Below, in pieces: positions 23,243 through 32,001 of a DNA stretch of 64,000 nucleotides. Positions within the stretch are counted from its first letter, which is position 1. Each line of letters opens with the position of its first letter. This DNA comes from Streptomyces sp. V4I2 (GTDB taxonomy: Bacteria; Actinomycetota; Actinomycetes; Streptomycetales; Streptomycetaceae): positions 5,394,001 through 5,458,000 of the forward strand of contig NZ_JAUSZM010000003.1 in assembly GCF_030817655.1 (NCBI RefSeq). Reading direction: 5' to 3'. The position numbers and the translations under genes were made by a program. A model generated the notes under the pieces. The model was not told where the DNA came from, searched no databases, and saw only the letters and a list, made by a program, of their open reading frames with translations.

Positions 23243-23276
23243 TGTACACCGTAGAACAGTTCCTATACGGCGTACA
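23243..23276. promoter_or_regulatory. TetR-type operator overlapping the MFS promoter
   Basis: TGTACACCGTA and TACGGCGTACA are inverted arms (one mismatch) separated by 12 bases, ending two bases before the ATG at 23240. On the minus strand TTGTAC and TACGGT, about 18 bases apart, could be the -35 and -10 boxes. Repressor binding would therefore cover the promoter. Confidence 0.6.
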
Positions 23277-23342
23277 ACAGAGATACGAGGAAGGGCGGTG
23301 GCCGGAGCCACCGCCCTCCTCGCCTTTTGTCGATCCTGTCCC

Positions 23343-25532
23343 TTACGCCTTCTGCGTCAGGTCGTAGAACGTGGCCGAGCCGACCGTCACCTTCTTGAAG
23401 GTCGCCTCGACCCAGGTGGTGATCTGCGAGGACGTGCCGTCGCTGCTGCCGCCCATGCCGCCGCCGGTGCCCGACGAGACGAAGTAGTGGATCTTGCCGT
23501 CCGCCACGTACTGCTTGAACTGGGCCAGCGTCGGCGACGGGTCGGTGCCGTTGAAGCCGCCGATCGCCATCACCGGGTCGCCGGTGGAGAGCTGGTAGCT
23601 CCCGGCGTTCTGGGCGCCGATGGCCGCCGCGGCCCAGGTGTACTGGTCGGCGTCGGTCTCCAGCAGCTTCTTGGCCTCGTCGGTGACGGTGGCGCCGTTG
23701 AGCAGACCGCCCATGCCTCCGCCGCCGCCCGTGCGGCCGCCGTCGCCGGTCCGACCGCCGCCGGGGGCGCCGTTGCCCTGCTGGTTCTGGCCGGGCGTGC
23801 CCCCGCCGGGGAAGGTACCGGTGCCGCCGCCGGGCGTGCCGCCCTGCGTGTTCCCGTTGCCGTTCTGCTGGTTCTGGCCGCCGCCCGGGAAGCCGCCGCC
23901 ACCGCCGGGACCGCCGCCCCGGCCGCCCATCATGCTGGCGCCCGCCGGGCCGGCCGTCGGGATGGAGCCGGTGTGCGCGGAGTTCACCGTGCTCAGCGTG
24001 TACGCCGCCGGGCCGGCCAGCGCGGCCACGATGCCCAGGCCCGCCGCGGCGAGCGCGAGCTGCCGGCCGAGCCTGGCCACGAAGACCAGGCCGAGCGCGG
24101 CGACCAGGCCGCCGGTCAGCACCAGCCACTTCAGCCAGGGCAGGTAGTCCGGGGTGCGGTTGAGCAGGACGTAACCCCAGGCGGCGCCGGCCACGGCCGC
24201 GGCCGCGAGCGTGAGGGACGCCCACATCTCGGACCGCTTCTCCCACAGGGTCGCCGAACCCATGCCGACGACGGCCGCGATGTAGGGGGCGAGGGCGATC
24301 GTGTAGTACTGGTGGAAGATGCCCGCCATGTAGCTGAAGACCACCATGGTGATCAGCAGCGAGCCGCCCCACACCAGGAACGAACTCCGGGTCACCGACG
24401 TCCGGTCGAGCTTGCAGGTGGCCACCAGGCCGGCGACCAGCAGGATCAGCGCGGCGGGCAGCAGCCAGGAGATCTGGGCGCCGATCTCGGAGTTGAACAT
24501 CCGGTCCCAGCCGGTCTCGCCCCACTGTCCGGTGCCGCCCGCGCCACCGCCGCCGCCGACGCTGCCGGTCTCCTCGCCGTTGATGCGGCCGAGGCCGTTG
24601 TAGCCGAAGGTCAGCTCCAGGAAGCTGTTGTTCTGCGAGCCGCCGATGTAGGGGCGGGACGAGGCCGGCCACAGCTCGACGATCGCCACCCACCAGCCGC
24701 CGGCCACGACCATCGCGCCCGTCGCGAGGGCCAGTTGACCGAAGCGCTTCTTCAGGTTCACCGGCGCGCAGACCGCGTACACGATCGCCAGCGACGGCAG
24801 GATCACGAAGGCCTGCAGGGTCTTGGCGAGGAACGCGAAACCGATCGCGACACCGGCCCACACCAGCCATTTCGTACGGCCGTCCTCCAGGGCCCGGACC
24901 ACGAAGTAGCAGGCCAGCGCCATCAGCAGCGCCAGCATCGCGTCCGGGTTGTTGAACCGGAACATCAGCGCCGCGACCGGAGTGAGCGCGAGCACGGCGC
25001 CCGCGATCAGACCGGCCCCGGGGCCGAACCGGCGGCGCACGGAGGCGTAGACGACCGCGACGGTGCCGACGCCCATGAGGACCTCGGGCGTGAGGATCGT
25101 CCAGGAGTTCAGGCCGAAGATCCGGGCCGCGATCTCCATCGGCCACAGGAAGGCCGAGGGCTTGTCGACGGTGATGGCGTTGCTCGCGTCCAGCGAGCCG
25201 AAGAACATCGCCTTCCAGGACTTGCTGCCCGCCTGGACGGCCGCCGAGTAGAAGGAGTTGGAGTAGCCGGAGGCGCTCAGGTTGTAGAGGTAGAGGACGG
25301 CGGTCGCGAGCAGCAGGCCCAGGAATGAAGGGCGCGCCCAGCGCGGGTCCTCGGGCCGGCCCCGCCACAGTCTGCGGACGAAGGGCTGCCTGGGCTCACC
25401 GGACTCGGGGGCCGGCGGAGCCGGCGGAGCCGGGGGAGCGACCGGCTGCTGAACGGCCGTATCGGTACCGGCCGTTGGCGGGCCCCAGGCGGCGGGGCCC
25501 TCCTGGGTCGGATGGTCGGTGTGGGTGGTCAT
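23343..25532 (-). CDS. ArnT-like GT39-family membrane glycosyltransferase
   Basis: 729 residues. About 55-480 carry multiple membrane helices of the GT39/ArnT type, with an early extracytoplasmic acidic motif region (AGSKSWKAMFFGSLD, then TVDKPSAFLWPMEI). This is followed by a Gly/Asn/Gln-rich low-complexity stretch and an outer C-terminal domain (TWAAAAIGAQNAGSYQLSTG). It uses polyprenyl-phosphate sugars to modify envelope acceptors. ATG 25532 overlaps the stop of the upstream dolichol-phosphate-type transferase as ATGA, so donor synthesis and use are coupled. Confidence 0.86.
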   Translation of the reverse strand: MTTHTDHPTQEGPAAWGPPTAGTDTAVQQPVAPPAPPAPPAPESGEPRQPFVRRLWRGRPEDPRWARPSFLGLLLATAVLYLYNLSASGYSNSFYSAAVQAGSKSWKAMFFGSLDASNAITVDKPSAFLWPMEIAARIFGLNSWTILTPEVLMGVGTVAVVYASVRRRFGPGAGLIAGAVLALTPVAALMFRFNNPDAMLALLMALACYFVVRALEDGRTKWLVWAGVAIGFAFLAKTLQAFVILPSLAIVYAVCAPVNLKKRFGQLALATGAMVVAGGWWVAIVELWPASSRPYIGGSQNNSFLELTFGYNGLGRINGEETGSVGGGGGAGGTGQWGETGWDRMFNSEIGAQISWLLPAALILLVAGLVATCKLDRTSVTRSSFLVWGGSLLITMVVFSYMAGIFHQYYTIALAPYIAAVVGMGSATLWEKRSEMWASLTLAAAAVAGAAWGYVLLNRTPDYLPWLKWLVLTGGLVAALGLVFVARLGRQLALAAAGLGIVAALAGPAAYTLSTVNSAHTGSIPTAGPAGASMMGGRGGGPGGGGGFPGGGQNQQNGNGNTQGGTPGGGTGTFPGGGTPGQNQQGNGAPGGGRTGDGGRTGGGGGMGGLLNGATVTDEAKKLLETDADQYTWAAAAIGAQNAGSYQLSTGDPVMAIGGFNGTDPSPTLAQFKQYVADGKIHYFVSSGTGGGMGGSSDGTSSQITTWVEATFKKVTVGSATFYDLTQKA

Positions 25533-27034
25533 CGGGTGTCCCTCGGGTCGGTGTCGGTCGGGCGCACCGGCTGCAGATGCATGGCCGCGTCCCCCCTGGT
25601 GCGGTCCGCGGCTTCACCGGCGCGGAACTGGGTGCTGTCGTACGGCGATTGCGGCGCCGTGGCGTACTGGGGCGCGTGCGCCGGCGCCTGGGCCGACGGG
25701 CGCTGGGGCAGCGGCGGGTGCGGCTGCCGGTGGGTTTCGGGTGCCGTGAAGCAGGTGGGCGAGGACGGCGTGTGCGAGGCCACGACCGTCGACTCGCGCT
25801 TGTCCGGGAACACCCACGCCCTGAAGAGCAGGAAGCGCAGGACCGTCGCGGCCAGGTTGGCGGCGATGAGGACCGCGAGTTCGGTGGAGTGCGCGGGGTC
25901 GGAGGACGCCGCGTCCAGGGCGGCGAGGGAGCCGCTGGTCAGGGCGAGGCCGATGCCGAAGACGACCAGGCCCTGCGCCTGGTGCCGGACGGCGCCGGCG
26001 CTGCCCCGCACCCCGAAGGTCAGGCGCCGGTTGGCCGCCGTGTTGGCGACCGCCGAGACCAGCAGCGCGAGCGCGTTGGCGGTCTGCGAACCGGAGAGCT
26101 GGCGGAAGCCGCTGTAGAGCAGCAGGTAGAAGAGGGTCGAGAGACCGCCGACGACACAGAAGCCGACCAGCTGGCGGGCCAGGCCCTTCGGGACGTCCTT
26201 GATGTCGCGGTCGCGCGGATCGTCGCCGAACGGCCGGGTGATCCGGTCCAGCGGCAGCGAACCGGTGGCCAGGGCCTTGCCCACGCGCCACACCCCCTTG
26301 AGGTCGTCCGTCGCCGTCTTCACGATGTGGACCGTCGAGTCCGGGTCGTCGACCCAGTCGACGGGCACCTCGTGGATCCGCAGCCCGGCCCGCTCGGCGA
26401 TCACCAGCATCTCGGTGTCGAAGAACCAGCCGCTGTCCTCCACCAGGGGCAGCAGCACCTGGGCGACATCGCGGCGGATCGCCTTGAAGCCGCACTGCGC
26501 GTCGGAGAAGCGGGCCTGGAGGGAGCCGCGCAGGATGAGGTTGTAGGAGCGGCTGATGAACTCCCGCCTGGCACCGCGCACGACCCGCGAGCTACGGGCC
26601 AGCCGGGAGCCGATCGCGAGGTCCGAGTGGCCGGAGATCAGCGGTGCCACCAGCGGCAGCAGCGCGTTGAGGTCGGTGGACAGGTCCACGTCCATATAGG
26701 CGAGGACCGGGGCGTCCGAGGAGGACCAGACGGTCCGCAGGGCCCGGCCGCGGCCCTTCTGTTCCAGCCGGCAGGCCCGCACCTGAGGGATCTCCGCCGC
26801 CAGCCGCGCGGACACCTGCGGGGTGGTGTCCGTCGACGCGTTGTCCGCGATGGTGATGCGGAACGCGTACGGGAACGTGCGCTTGAGGTGTTCGTGCAGT
26901 CTCAGCACACACGGCTGGAGGTCCTTCTCCTCGTTGTAGACGGGGATCACTACGTCCAGGACAGGCGTACCGGCATCTGTGGCCGGGAGGTGCTCCCGCG
27001 CCGGCAGGGTGCCGGGAGAAGAGTCGGTTCGCAT
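25529..27034 (-). CDS. Bifunctional GT2 glycosyltransferase / GtrA-like flippase
   Basis: 501 residues from ATG 27034. About 28-270 are a GT2 domain of the dolichol-phosphate-mannose synthase type (VVIPVYNEEKDL, AYMDVDLSTDL, SDAQCGFKAIRRD). About 305-420 are a four-helix GtrA domain. The rest is a Pro/Gln-rich tail. It probably makes and flips a polyprenyl-phosphate sugar for the ArnT-like enzyme, to whose gene it is coupled by a 4-base overlap. An upstream extension of 112 codons overlaps the kinase gene and is rejected. Confidence 0.87.
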   Translation of the reverse strand: MRTDSSPGTLPAREHLPATDAGTPVLDVVIPVYNEEKDLQPCVLRLHEHLKRTFPYAFRITIADNASTDTTPQVSARLAAEIPQVRACRLEQKGRGRALRTVWSSSDAPVLAYMDVDLSTDLNALLPLVAPLISGHSDLAIGSRLARSSRVVRGARREFISRSYNLILRGSLQARFSDAQCGFKAIRRDVAQVLLPLVEDSGWFFDTEMLVIAERAGLRIHEVPVDWVDDPDSTVHIVKTATDDLKGVWRVGKALATGSLPLDRITRPFGDDPRDRDIKDVPKGLARQLVGFCVVGGLSTLFYLLLYSGFRQLSGSQTANALALLVSAVANTAANRRLTFGVRGSAGAVRHQAQGLVVFGIGLALTSGSLAALDAASSDPAHSTELAVLIAANLAATVLRFLLFRAWVFPDKRESTVVASHTPSSPTCFTAPETHRQPHPPLPQRPSAQAPAHAPQYATAPQSPYDSTQFRAGEAADRTRGDAAMHLQPVRPTDTDPRDTR

Positions 27035-27048
27035 GACAACGACTCTGG

Positions 27049-28689
27049 TCAGGCCCCCTGTTGTACCCATATGGCAGCGCTGTGCTGTGCCTGTGAGTGC
27101 GATTGCCAGTTCGTCTCGGGAGCCGGACGGGGGGTCACGGGGCCCAGCGCGGGCAGGTGCACGGTGAAGACCGTGCGCCCGGGAACGCTGTCCACGGTCA
27201 CCGCGCCGTCGTGCGCGGCCGCGACGGCCTGCACGATCGCCAGGCCCAGTCCGGTGGAACCGGAGGCACGGGAGCGCGAGGAGTCGCCGCGCGCGAACCG
27301 TTCGAAGACCCGCGGCAGCAGCTCGGCCGGGATGCCCTGCCCGTCGTCCTCCACGTCCACGCACAGCCACGGCCCGCGCCGCTGCACGCGCGCGGTGACG
27401 GTCGTACCGGCTGGGGTGTGCTTGCTGGCGTTGGCCAGCAGATTGACGAGCACCTGCTGCAAGCGCGCCGCGTCCGCCGACACGAGCGCCGGCTCGTCGG
27501 GCAGGTCGAGCCGCCAGGTGTGGTCCGGCCCCGCCGCGCGGGCGTCGCTGATGGTGTCCACGACGAGCGGTACGAGGTCCGTGTGCTCGAACTGGAGCGG
27601 CCGCCCGGCGTCGAGGCGCGCGAGCAGCAGCAGGTCCTCGACGAGGAAGGTCATCCGGCCGGCCTCGGACTCGATCCGACCGAGGGCGTGCCGGGTGTCC
27701 GGCCCGACCTCTTCCCTGCCGCGTCTGGTGAGCTCGGCGTACCCCCGGATGGAGGCCAGGGGTGTCCTGAGCTCATGGCTGGCGTCCGCCACGAACTGCC
27801 GTACCCGCATCTCGCTCTGCTGCCGCGCGTGCAGGGCCCCGTGGACGTGGTTCAGCATCCGGTTCAGCGCCGCGCCGACCTGCCCGACCTCGGTGTGCGG
27901 GTCGGTCTCCGACTCGGGCACCCGCTCACTGAGGTTCACCTCGCCGGTGTGGAGCGGGAGTTCGGAGACCCGGGTGGCGGTGGCGGCGACCTTGCGGAGC
28001 GGGCGGGTGGCGACACCGACGAGGACGTAGCCGGCGATGGCGGCGGCTACCAGGCCGGCGGCGGTGACGCTGACCTCGACGAGGATGAGGGTGTTGATGG
28101 TGTCGGTGACGTCGGTGGTCGGCAGCGCCACGTAGTACGCGCCGTTGTCGCCCTTGCGGTACTCCACGCGGTACTCGCCCAGCCCCGTGAGGGTCACGGT
28201 GTGGGCTTTGCCGTCCCTGGAGACGGCGTTCAGCTCGGTCTTCTGCGTCTCGCTCAGCTTGTACGGTGTGGCGTCCGTGACCCCCTTGTCGTCCTTGGAT
28301 GCCTTGCTGACCCAGCCCTCGGTGATCTCACCGCTCACGACCTTCGCCGCGACCGTGCCGATCACCTGCTGCGGACCCCTGGTGACGAAGTCCGAGAGGT
28401 TGGGAACCTTGGGAACCTTCTTGTCCAGGTCGTCGTCGGGCTTGGGCTGCTGTGCGCCGGGGAGGGACTGGGGGCCGGCGCCCGCCGCGCGTCCCACCAC
28501 CTCGCTGAGCGAGCCGTCCAACTGCTGGTACAGGCGCGACTGCATCGCGATCGTCGTCACCGTCCCGATGACGGCGCACACCACCGCGATCAACGCCACC
28601 GCGGAGACGACGAGCCGCGTACGCAGCGTGCGCGGCTGTCGTCCTAGCCTCAGCTTCCTCTGCGTACGCGTCCGTCGTCGCCCGCTCAT
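27049..28689 (-). CDS. Sensor histidine kinase
   Basis: 546 residues from ATG 28689, which overlaps the regulator stop as ATGA. The first membrane helix is at about 26-47 and the second at about 180-203, enclosing an extracytoplasmic sensor domain of about 130 residues. HAMP follows. The H-box is ASHELRTPLASIRGYAELT, the N-box NLLANASKHTPAG and the G-box GLGLAIVQAVAAAHDG, all intact. It is the partner of the OmpR-type regulator at 28686. The signal is unknown; the next genes downstream modify envelope polymers. Confidence 0.94.
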   Translation of the reverse strand: MSGRRRTRTQRKLRLGRQPRTLRTRLVVSAVALIAVVCAVIGTVTTIAMQSRLYQQLDGSLSEVVGRAAGAGPQSLPGAQQPKPDDDLDKKVPKVPNLSDFVTRGPQQVIGTVAAKVVSGEITEGWVSKASKDDKGVTDATPYKLSETQKTELNAVSRDGKAHTVTLTGLGEYRVEYRKGDNGAYYVALPTTDVTDTINTLILVEVSVTAAGLVAAAIAGYVLVGVATRPLRKVAATATRVSELPLHTGEVNLSERVPESETDPHTEVGQVGAALNRMLNHVHGALHARQQSEMRVRQFVADASHELRTPLASIRGYAELTRRGREEVGPDTRHALGRIESEAGRMTFLVEDLLLLARLDAGRPLQFEHTDLVPLVVDTISDARAAGPDHTWRLDLPDEPALVSADAARLQQVLVNLLANASKHTPAGTTVTARVQRRGPWLCVDVEDDGQGIPAELLPRVFERFARGDSSRSRASGSTGLGLAIVQAVAAAHDGAVTVDSVPGRTVFTVHLPALGPVTPRPAPETNWQSHSQAQHSAAIWVQQGA

Positions 28690-29426
28690 GACGCCGCGGG
28701 CTTGATCAGGTAGCCGGCGCCACGCCGGGTGTGGATCATCGGTTCGCGACCCGCGTCGATCTTCCGCCGCAGGTACGAGATGTACAGCTCGACCACATTG
28801 GCCTGGCCGCCGAAGTCGTACGACCACACCCGGTCCAGGATCTGCGCCTTGCTCAGTACCCGGCGCGGGTTGCGCATGAGGAAGCGCAGCAGCTCGAACT
28901 CGGTCGCGGTGAGGTGGATGCCCTCCCCGGCCCGCGACACCTCGTGGCTGTCCTCGTCGAGGGTGAGGTCACCGACGACCAGCACGGATTCGGACCGCCG
29001 GTCGGCCGCACCGGACCGCCGGATGAGGCCCCGCAGCCGCGCCACGACCTCTTCGAGGCTGAACGGCTTGGTGACGTAGTCGTCGCCACCGGCGGTGAGC
29101 CCGGCGATACGGTCCTCGACCGCGTCCTTCGCGGTCAGGAAGAGAACCGGCACCTCGGGCAGCTCACGCCGCAGCCGCCCCAGCACGGTCAGCCCGTCCA
29201 TGTCGGGAAGCATCATGTCCAGGACGACGGCGTCGGGCCGGAACTCACGGGCGGTCTGGATCGCGCCCGTGCCGTCACCGGCACTCCGGATCTGCCATCC
29301 CTCGTAGCGAAGGGCCATGGACAGCAGCTCGGTGATCGACAACTCGTCGTCCACCACAAGCACTCGGACGGGGCTCCCGTCCGGCCTCAGCAGTTCGGTG
29401 CGCCCCTGGGGCGAGGTCGTGGTCAT
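28686..29426 (-). CDS. OmpR-family response regulator
   Basis: 246 residues from ATG 29426. The receiver at about 20-135 has phospho-acceptor Asp in AVVLDMMLPDMDG, switch Thr in FLTAKD and Lys in VTKPF. The winged-helix DNA-binding domain is at about 150-240 (LTATEFELLRFLMRNPRRVL, RRGAGYLIK). Upstream, on the minus strand, CTGAGAG/CTCTCAG elements recur between 29448 and 29513 and may be its own binding sites. It is co-translated with the kinase. Confidence 0.93.
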   Translation of the reverse strand: MTTTSPQGRTELLRPDGSPVRVLVVDDELSITELLSMALRYEGWQIRSAGDGTGAIQTAREFRPDAVVLDMMLPDMDGLTVLGRLRRELPEVPVLFLTAKDAVEDRIAGLTAGGDDYVTKPFSLEEVVARLRGLIRRSGAADRRSESVLVVGDLTLDEDSHEVSRAGEGIHLTATEFELLRFLMRNPRRVLSKAQILDRVWSYDFGGQANVVELYISYLRRKIDAGREPMIHTRRGAGYLIKPAAS

Positions 29427-29575
29427 GCTGGAAACGATGTCGGGGGCCTCTGAGAGCACGCTTTCGGGAACCTGTGATTTTCCTGAGAAACGCACAGGAG
29501 GCTCTCAGGGAATCCCTGGGCGACGCACCGACCCACCGACGCACCTACCCACTGACCCACCGACGCATCGACCCA

Positions 29576-30454
29576 TCAGAACAGCCCGGACTGCACGCCC
29601 GGTGGCGCTGCCTTGAACTGCCGCACCGGAACGGTGACGTCCTCGCTCTCGGCGGGCACCAGCTCCCACCCCGTCATCAACCGCGTGTCGAGTACGACCG
29701 TGTCCCCGCCCCCGGTCACCAGATGCAGGTCGGGACCGGCAGCCGCAACCAACCGCCCGCTGACCGCACCACCCGCGACGAGCTCGCCCACCGCCCCGAC
29801 GGCGGCCGGCAGTTCCGCGAGCCCGAACACCCGAACGTGATCGACCGGTTGGAGGGGCGCCGGGATGAGCGACTCCGGCCACCCGCCGAGCGCCACGGCC
29901 CGCGCGTGCAACTCCGTGATCTCGGCGGCCCGCTCGGCCTCCGTCCCCGGCAACACGGCCCGTACGGCGCGCTTGTCGGCGTACGGAATCCGGTCGGGCA
30001 CCCCGAGCGCGGCACGCAGCAGTTCCTCGGTGCGGCGCGCGGCCATGAGCGGCCCGACGCCCAGCCAGCTGAAGCAGACGGCACCCTGCTCAAGCAGCCG
30101 CGCCGAGCCCCGCTCTTCGGCGGTGATCCCGACCTTGAGCATGCCGGGCCCGAACCACGCCAGGTAGACGCGGTACGGCCGCGGATCGTCCGCGATGGTG
30201 TCGGCGGCCACGGAGTGCGCCCGGTCCAGCCGCGCACACTCCTCGCACCGCGCCCCCGTACTCCGCCCCGGCACGGCCGCCCGCACCGGACACGCATGCC
30301 CCCGCGCTCCCACACATGTCCGCACGCCCCCCTCCGCGACCCCGAAGGCCACCCGCTTCCCCCAGGTCAGCGCGCTGCGCCGACCCCCGTCCCACACCAG
30401 CACGGGACCGCCCGCCGACCAGCGCAGCCCCGCGCACTTCCATGCCTGTGCCAT
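29576..30454 (-). CDS. DUF2797 domain protein
   Basis: 292 residues from ATG 30454. It is cysteine-containing in the first third (CVGARGHACP, CEECARLDRA, consistent with metal binding), followed by YLAWFGPGMLKVGITAEERG, the core of DUF2797. The family is widespread in actinobacteria and of unknown function; the core resembles GIY-YIG nuclease folds by motif, but this is tentative. It stands alone between the two-component genes and a small membrane protein. Confidence 0.75.
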   Translation of the reverse strand: MAQAWKCAGLRWSAGGPVLVWDGGRRSALTWGKRVAFGVAEGGVRTCVGARGHACPVRAAVPGRSTGARCEECARLDRAHSVAADTIADDPRPYRVYLAWFGPGMLKVGITAEERGSARLLEQGAVCFSWLGVGPLMAARRTEELLRAALGVPDRIPYADKRAVRAVLPGTEAERAAEITELHARAVALGGWPESLIPAPLQPVDHVRVFGLAELPAAVGAVGELVAGGAVSGRLVAAAGPDLHLVTGGGDTVVLDTRLMTGWELVPAESEDVTVPVRQFKAAPPGVQSGLF

Positions 30455-30534
30455 CTCTGTCGAGAGTAGAGGGCGGCACTGACAATCACGGTGACGAGCG
30501 GTCACGGTGGAGAGCGATCACGGTGACGAGCGGC

Positions 30535-30918
30535 TCAGCCGCCGGGGCCGGCAGTGGCCGGCGCGGGCTCCCCGACCACAGGAACCGGCACATCCTCGAC
30601 GGCCGTACGCCGCACCCCGCGCCCACGCCCCGCCATCCGGCACCCGACACACCCGGGATGCCCGCCACGCGCCGACAGGTCCCGCACCCGCATCCCCCAC
30701 TCCGCCCTGGGCCGCCGCCCCGGCGGCTTGCCCCAACCGGTGAGGTGCAGGGCCCAGGTGACGAGGAGGCTCGCCATCACGATCGCGAGTCCGCCGGCCA
30801 GGAGCGGGACCGACACCAGGCACACGCCCACCCCCAGGACCGTGGTCCCGACGGTCGCGATGCCGAAGCCGGCCCACCCTGCGACTGTGTGCCCCTCGTC
30901 ATACTGATGTGCGCTCAC
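30535..30918 (-). CDS. Small two-helix membrane protein (HGxxPAAW-like)
   Basis: 127 residues with N-terminal DEGHTVAGWAGF, a variant of the HGxxPAAW motif that names a Streptomyces family. Two membrane helices lie at about 16-38 and 40-60, then a basic Cys-containing tail (GCVGCRMAGRGRG). The start is ATG 30918. It lies 80 bases downstream of nothing else on its strand, so it has its own promoter. Function unknown. Confidence 0.6.
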   Translation of the reverse strand: MSAHQYDEGHTVAGWAGFGIATVGTTVLGVGVCLVSVPLLAGGLAIVMASLLVTWALHLTGWGKPPGRRPRAEWGMRVRDLSARGGHPGCVGCRMAGRGRGVRRTAVEDVPVPVVGEPAPATAGPGG

Positions 30919-30976
30919 GTACCCGCCTCCCCAGAGCCAAGATGCCGAGATGCCGAGATGCCAAGAACCACGAGGT

Positions 30977-31023
30977 CTCTCACGCTCTAAGAAATTTACT
31001 ACATAAACCTCTCACGCACTAAG
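30977..31023. promoter_or_regulatory. Direct repeats and AT-rich palindrome before marR
   Basis: CTCTCACGCTCTAAG (30977-30991) is repeated as CTCTCACGCACTAAG (31009-31023), 32 bases or three helical turns apart. Between them is the AT-rich TTTAC-TAC-ATAAA (30995-31007), probably the promoter or operator of the MarR gene. Confidence 0.55.
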
Positions 31024-31042
31024 GGAATCAGGAAGTACCCGG

Positions 31043-31588
31043 ATGCAAGCCAAGCCGCGCCCCGCCGCCACTCCGGCCCAGGCGCTGTCGGCGATGGACT
31101 CCCTCGTCGCCGCCCACCTGCTCGGCCAGCAGGAGATGGCCCAGCGGCTGGGCCTGAACGTCACCGACCTCCTCTGTTTCGCCTGCGTCCTCAAGGCCGG
31201 CGAGGACCTGCTCACGGCCGGCGACCTCGCCGAGCACGCCCACGTCACCACGGGCGCCGTGACCGGCATCCTCAACCGCCTGGTCCGCGCCGGCTTCGTC
31301 ACCCGCGTCCCCGACCCGACCGACCGCCGCCGCGTCCGCGTCGCCGCCGTCCCCTCCGCGGTCGCCCGCGTCCACGCCCTCTACGAGCCCTACTACGCCC
31401 GTCTCAACGCCCTTTTCGCCGACTACTCCGCCGACGAGATCGCCGTACTCACCGACTGGTTCACCCGCACGACCACGCTTGCGCACGGCTACATCGAGGA
31501 GATGCGGGTGCAGGACGCGGGTGGCTCGGACGAGGCCAAGGCCAAGGGCGAGACCGAGGCCGAGGCCGACCGGGGCCCTCGCCCCTGA
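31043..31588 (+). CDS. MarR-family transcriptional regulator
   Basis: 181 residues. The winged helix lies at about 45-115 (LTAGDLAEHAHVTTGAVTGI, wing RVPDPTDRRRVRVAAVPSAV), and a C-terminal dimerisation helix ends in an acidic Lys/Glu tail. GGAAG precedes the ATG. No co-directional target gene follows at once, so it probably regulates itself or distant genes. Confidence 0.88.
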   Translation: MQAKPRPAATPAQALSAMDSLVAAHLLGQQEMAQRLGLNVTDLLCFACVLKAGEDLLTAGDLAEHAHVTTGAVTGILNRLVRAGFVTRVPDPTDRRRVRVAAVPSAVARVHALYEPYYARLNALFADYSADEIAVLTDWFTRTTTLAHGYIEEMRVQDAGGSDEAKAKGETEAEADRGPRP

Positions 31589-31682
31589 CAGCCCGCCTGC
31601 CAAAATGCGACCTCCTGCCGGCCCTGATCGCGCCGGACGGTGCGATACCCGTGTGCGACGGCTGGGGCATCGTCCCGAAACT

Positions 31683-31868
31683 CACCATGACGGGGTGGCC
31701 GCCCGGGGTTGGGGGCGGCGCGGTCGTCCTGTCCCTCGACCAGCTGCCCGAAGTGCTCGACTGGTCCCACCTGTTGGGCTCGGGCACGGCGCACGGCGGC
31801 TTCGTACCGCTCCTGTCCTGACGACCCGGTCTCGCCCCCAACCCCCGGGCGGCCACCCCGTCATGGTG
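31683..31868. repeat. Short element with 35-bp inverted repeats
   Basis: The left arm 31683-31717 starts CACCATGACGGGGTGGCC and ends GGTTGGGGGCG. The right arm 31833-31868 is its reverse complement except for one extra base. The arms enclose 115 bases. A plus-strand frame crosses the left arm and stops at 31821. The structure resembles a miniature transposable element or the product of an inverted duplication; no transposase is present. Confidence 0.75.
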
Positions 31869-31885
31869 GAGCCAGCCCCACCATC

Positions 31886-31938
31886 GGTTCGGTAGGGCAC
31901 ACCATCGTTCCGGGCGGCCCGCGACGGCATCGTTGACC
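31886..31938 (+). promoter_or_regulatory. Promoter-like sequence shared with 34865-34919 (copy A)
   Basis: GGTTCGGTAGGGCACACCAT ... CGACGGCATCGTTGACC aligns at about 70 percent with 34865-34919. It lies about 65 bases before the ribosome site of the GtrA gene. Both copies precede a GGAAGGAA ribosome site, suggesting a shared transcription signal. Confidence 0.45.
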
Positions 31939-32001
31939 TCGGTCGATCCAAGTGATCGGCCAGGCCAGAGAGTTCGAGCCCGCCGCCCGGAAGGAAACGT
32001 C

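Noticed and set aside
23184..28030. Two very long plus-strand frames (about 714 and 901 codons)
   Set aside because: Both lie opposite the glycosyltransferases and histidine kinase, whose motifs are intact on the minus strand.
31479..31895. Plus-strand frame of 138 codons overlapping the MarR 3' end
   Set aside because: It overlaps the MarR coding end in another frame and crosses both inverted-repeat arms; Arg/Pro-rich without family character.
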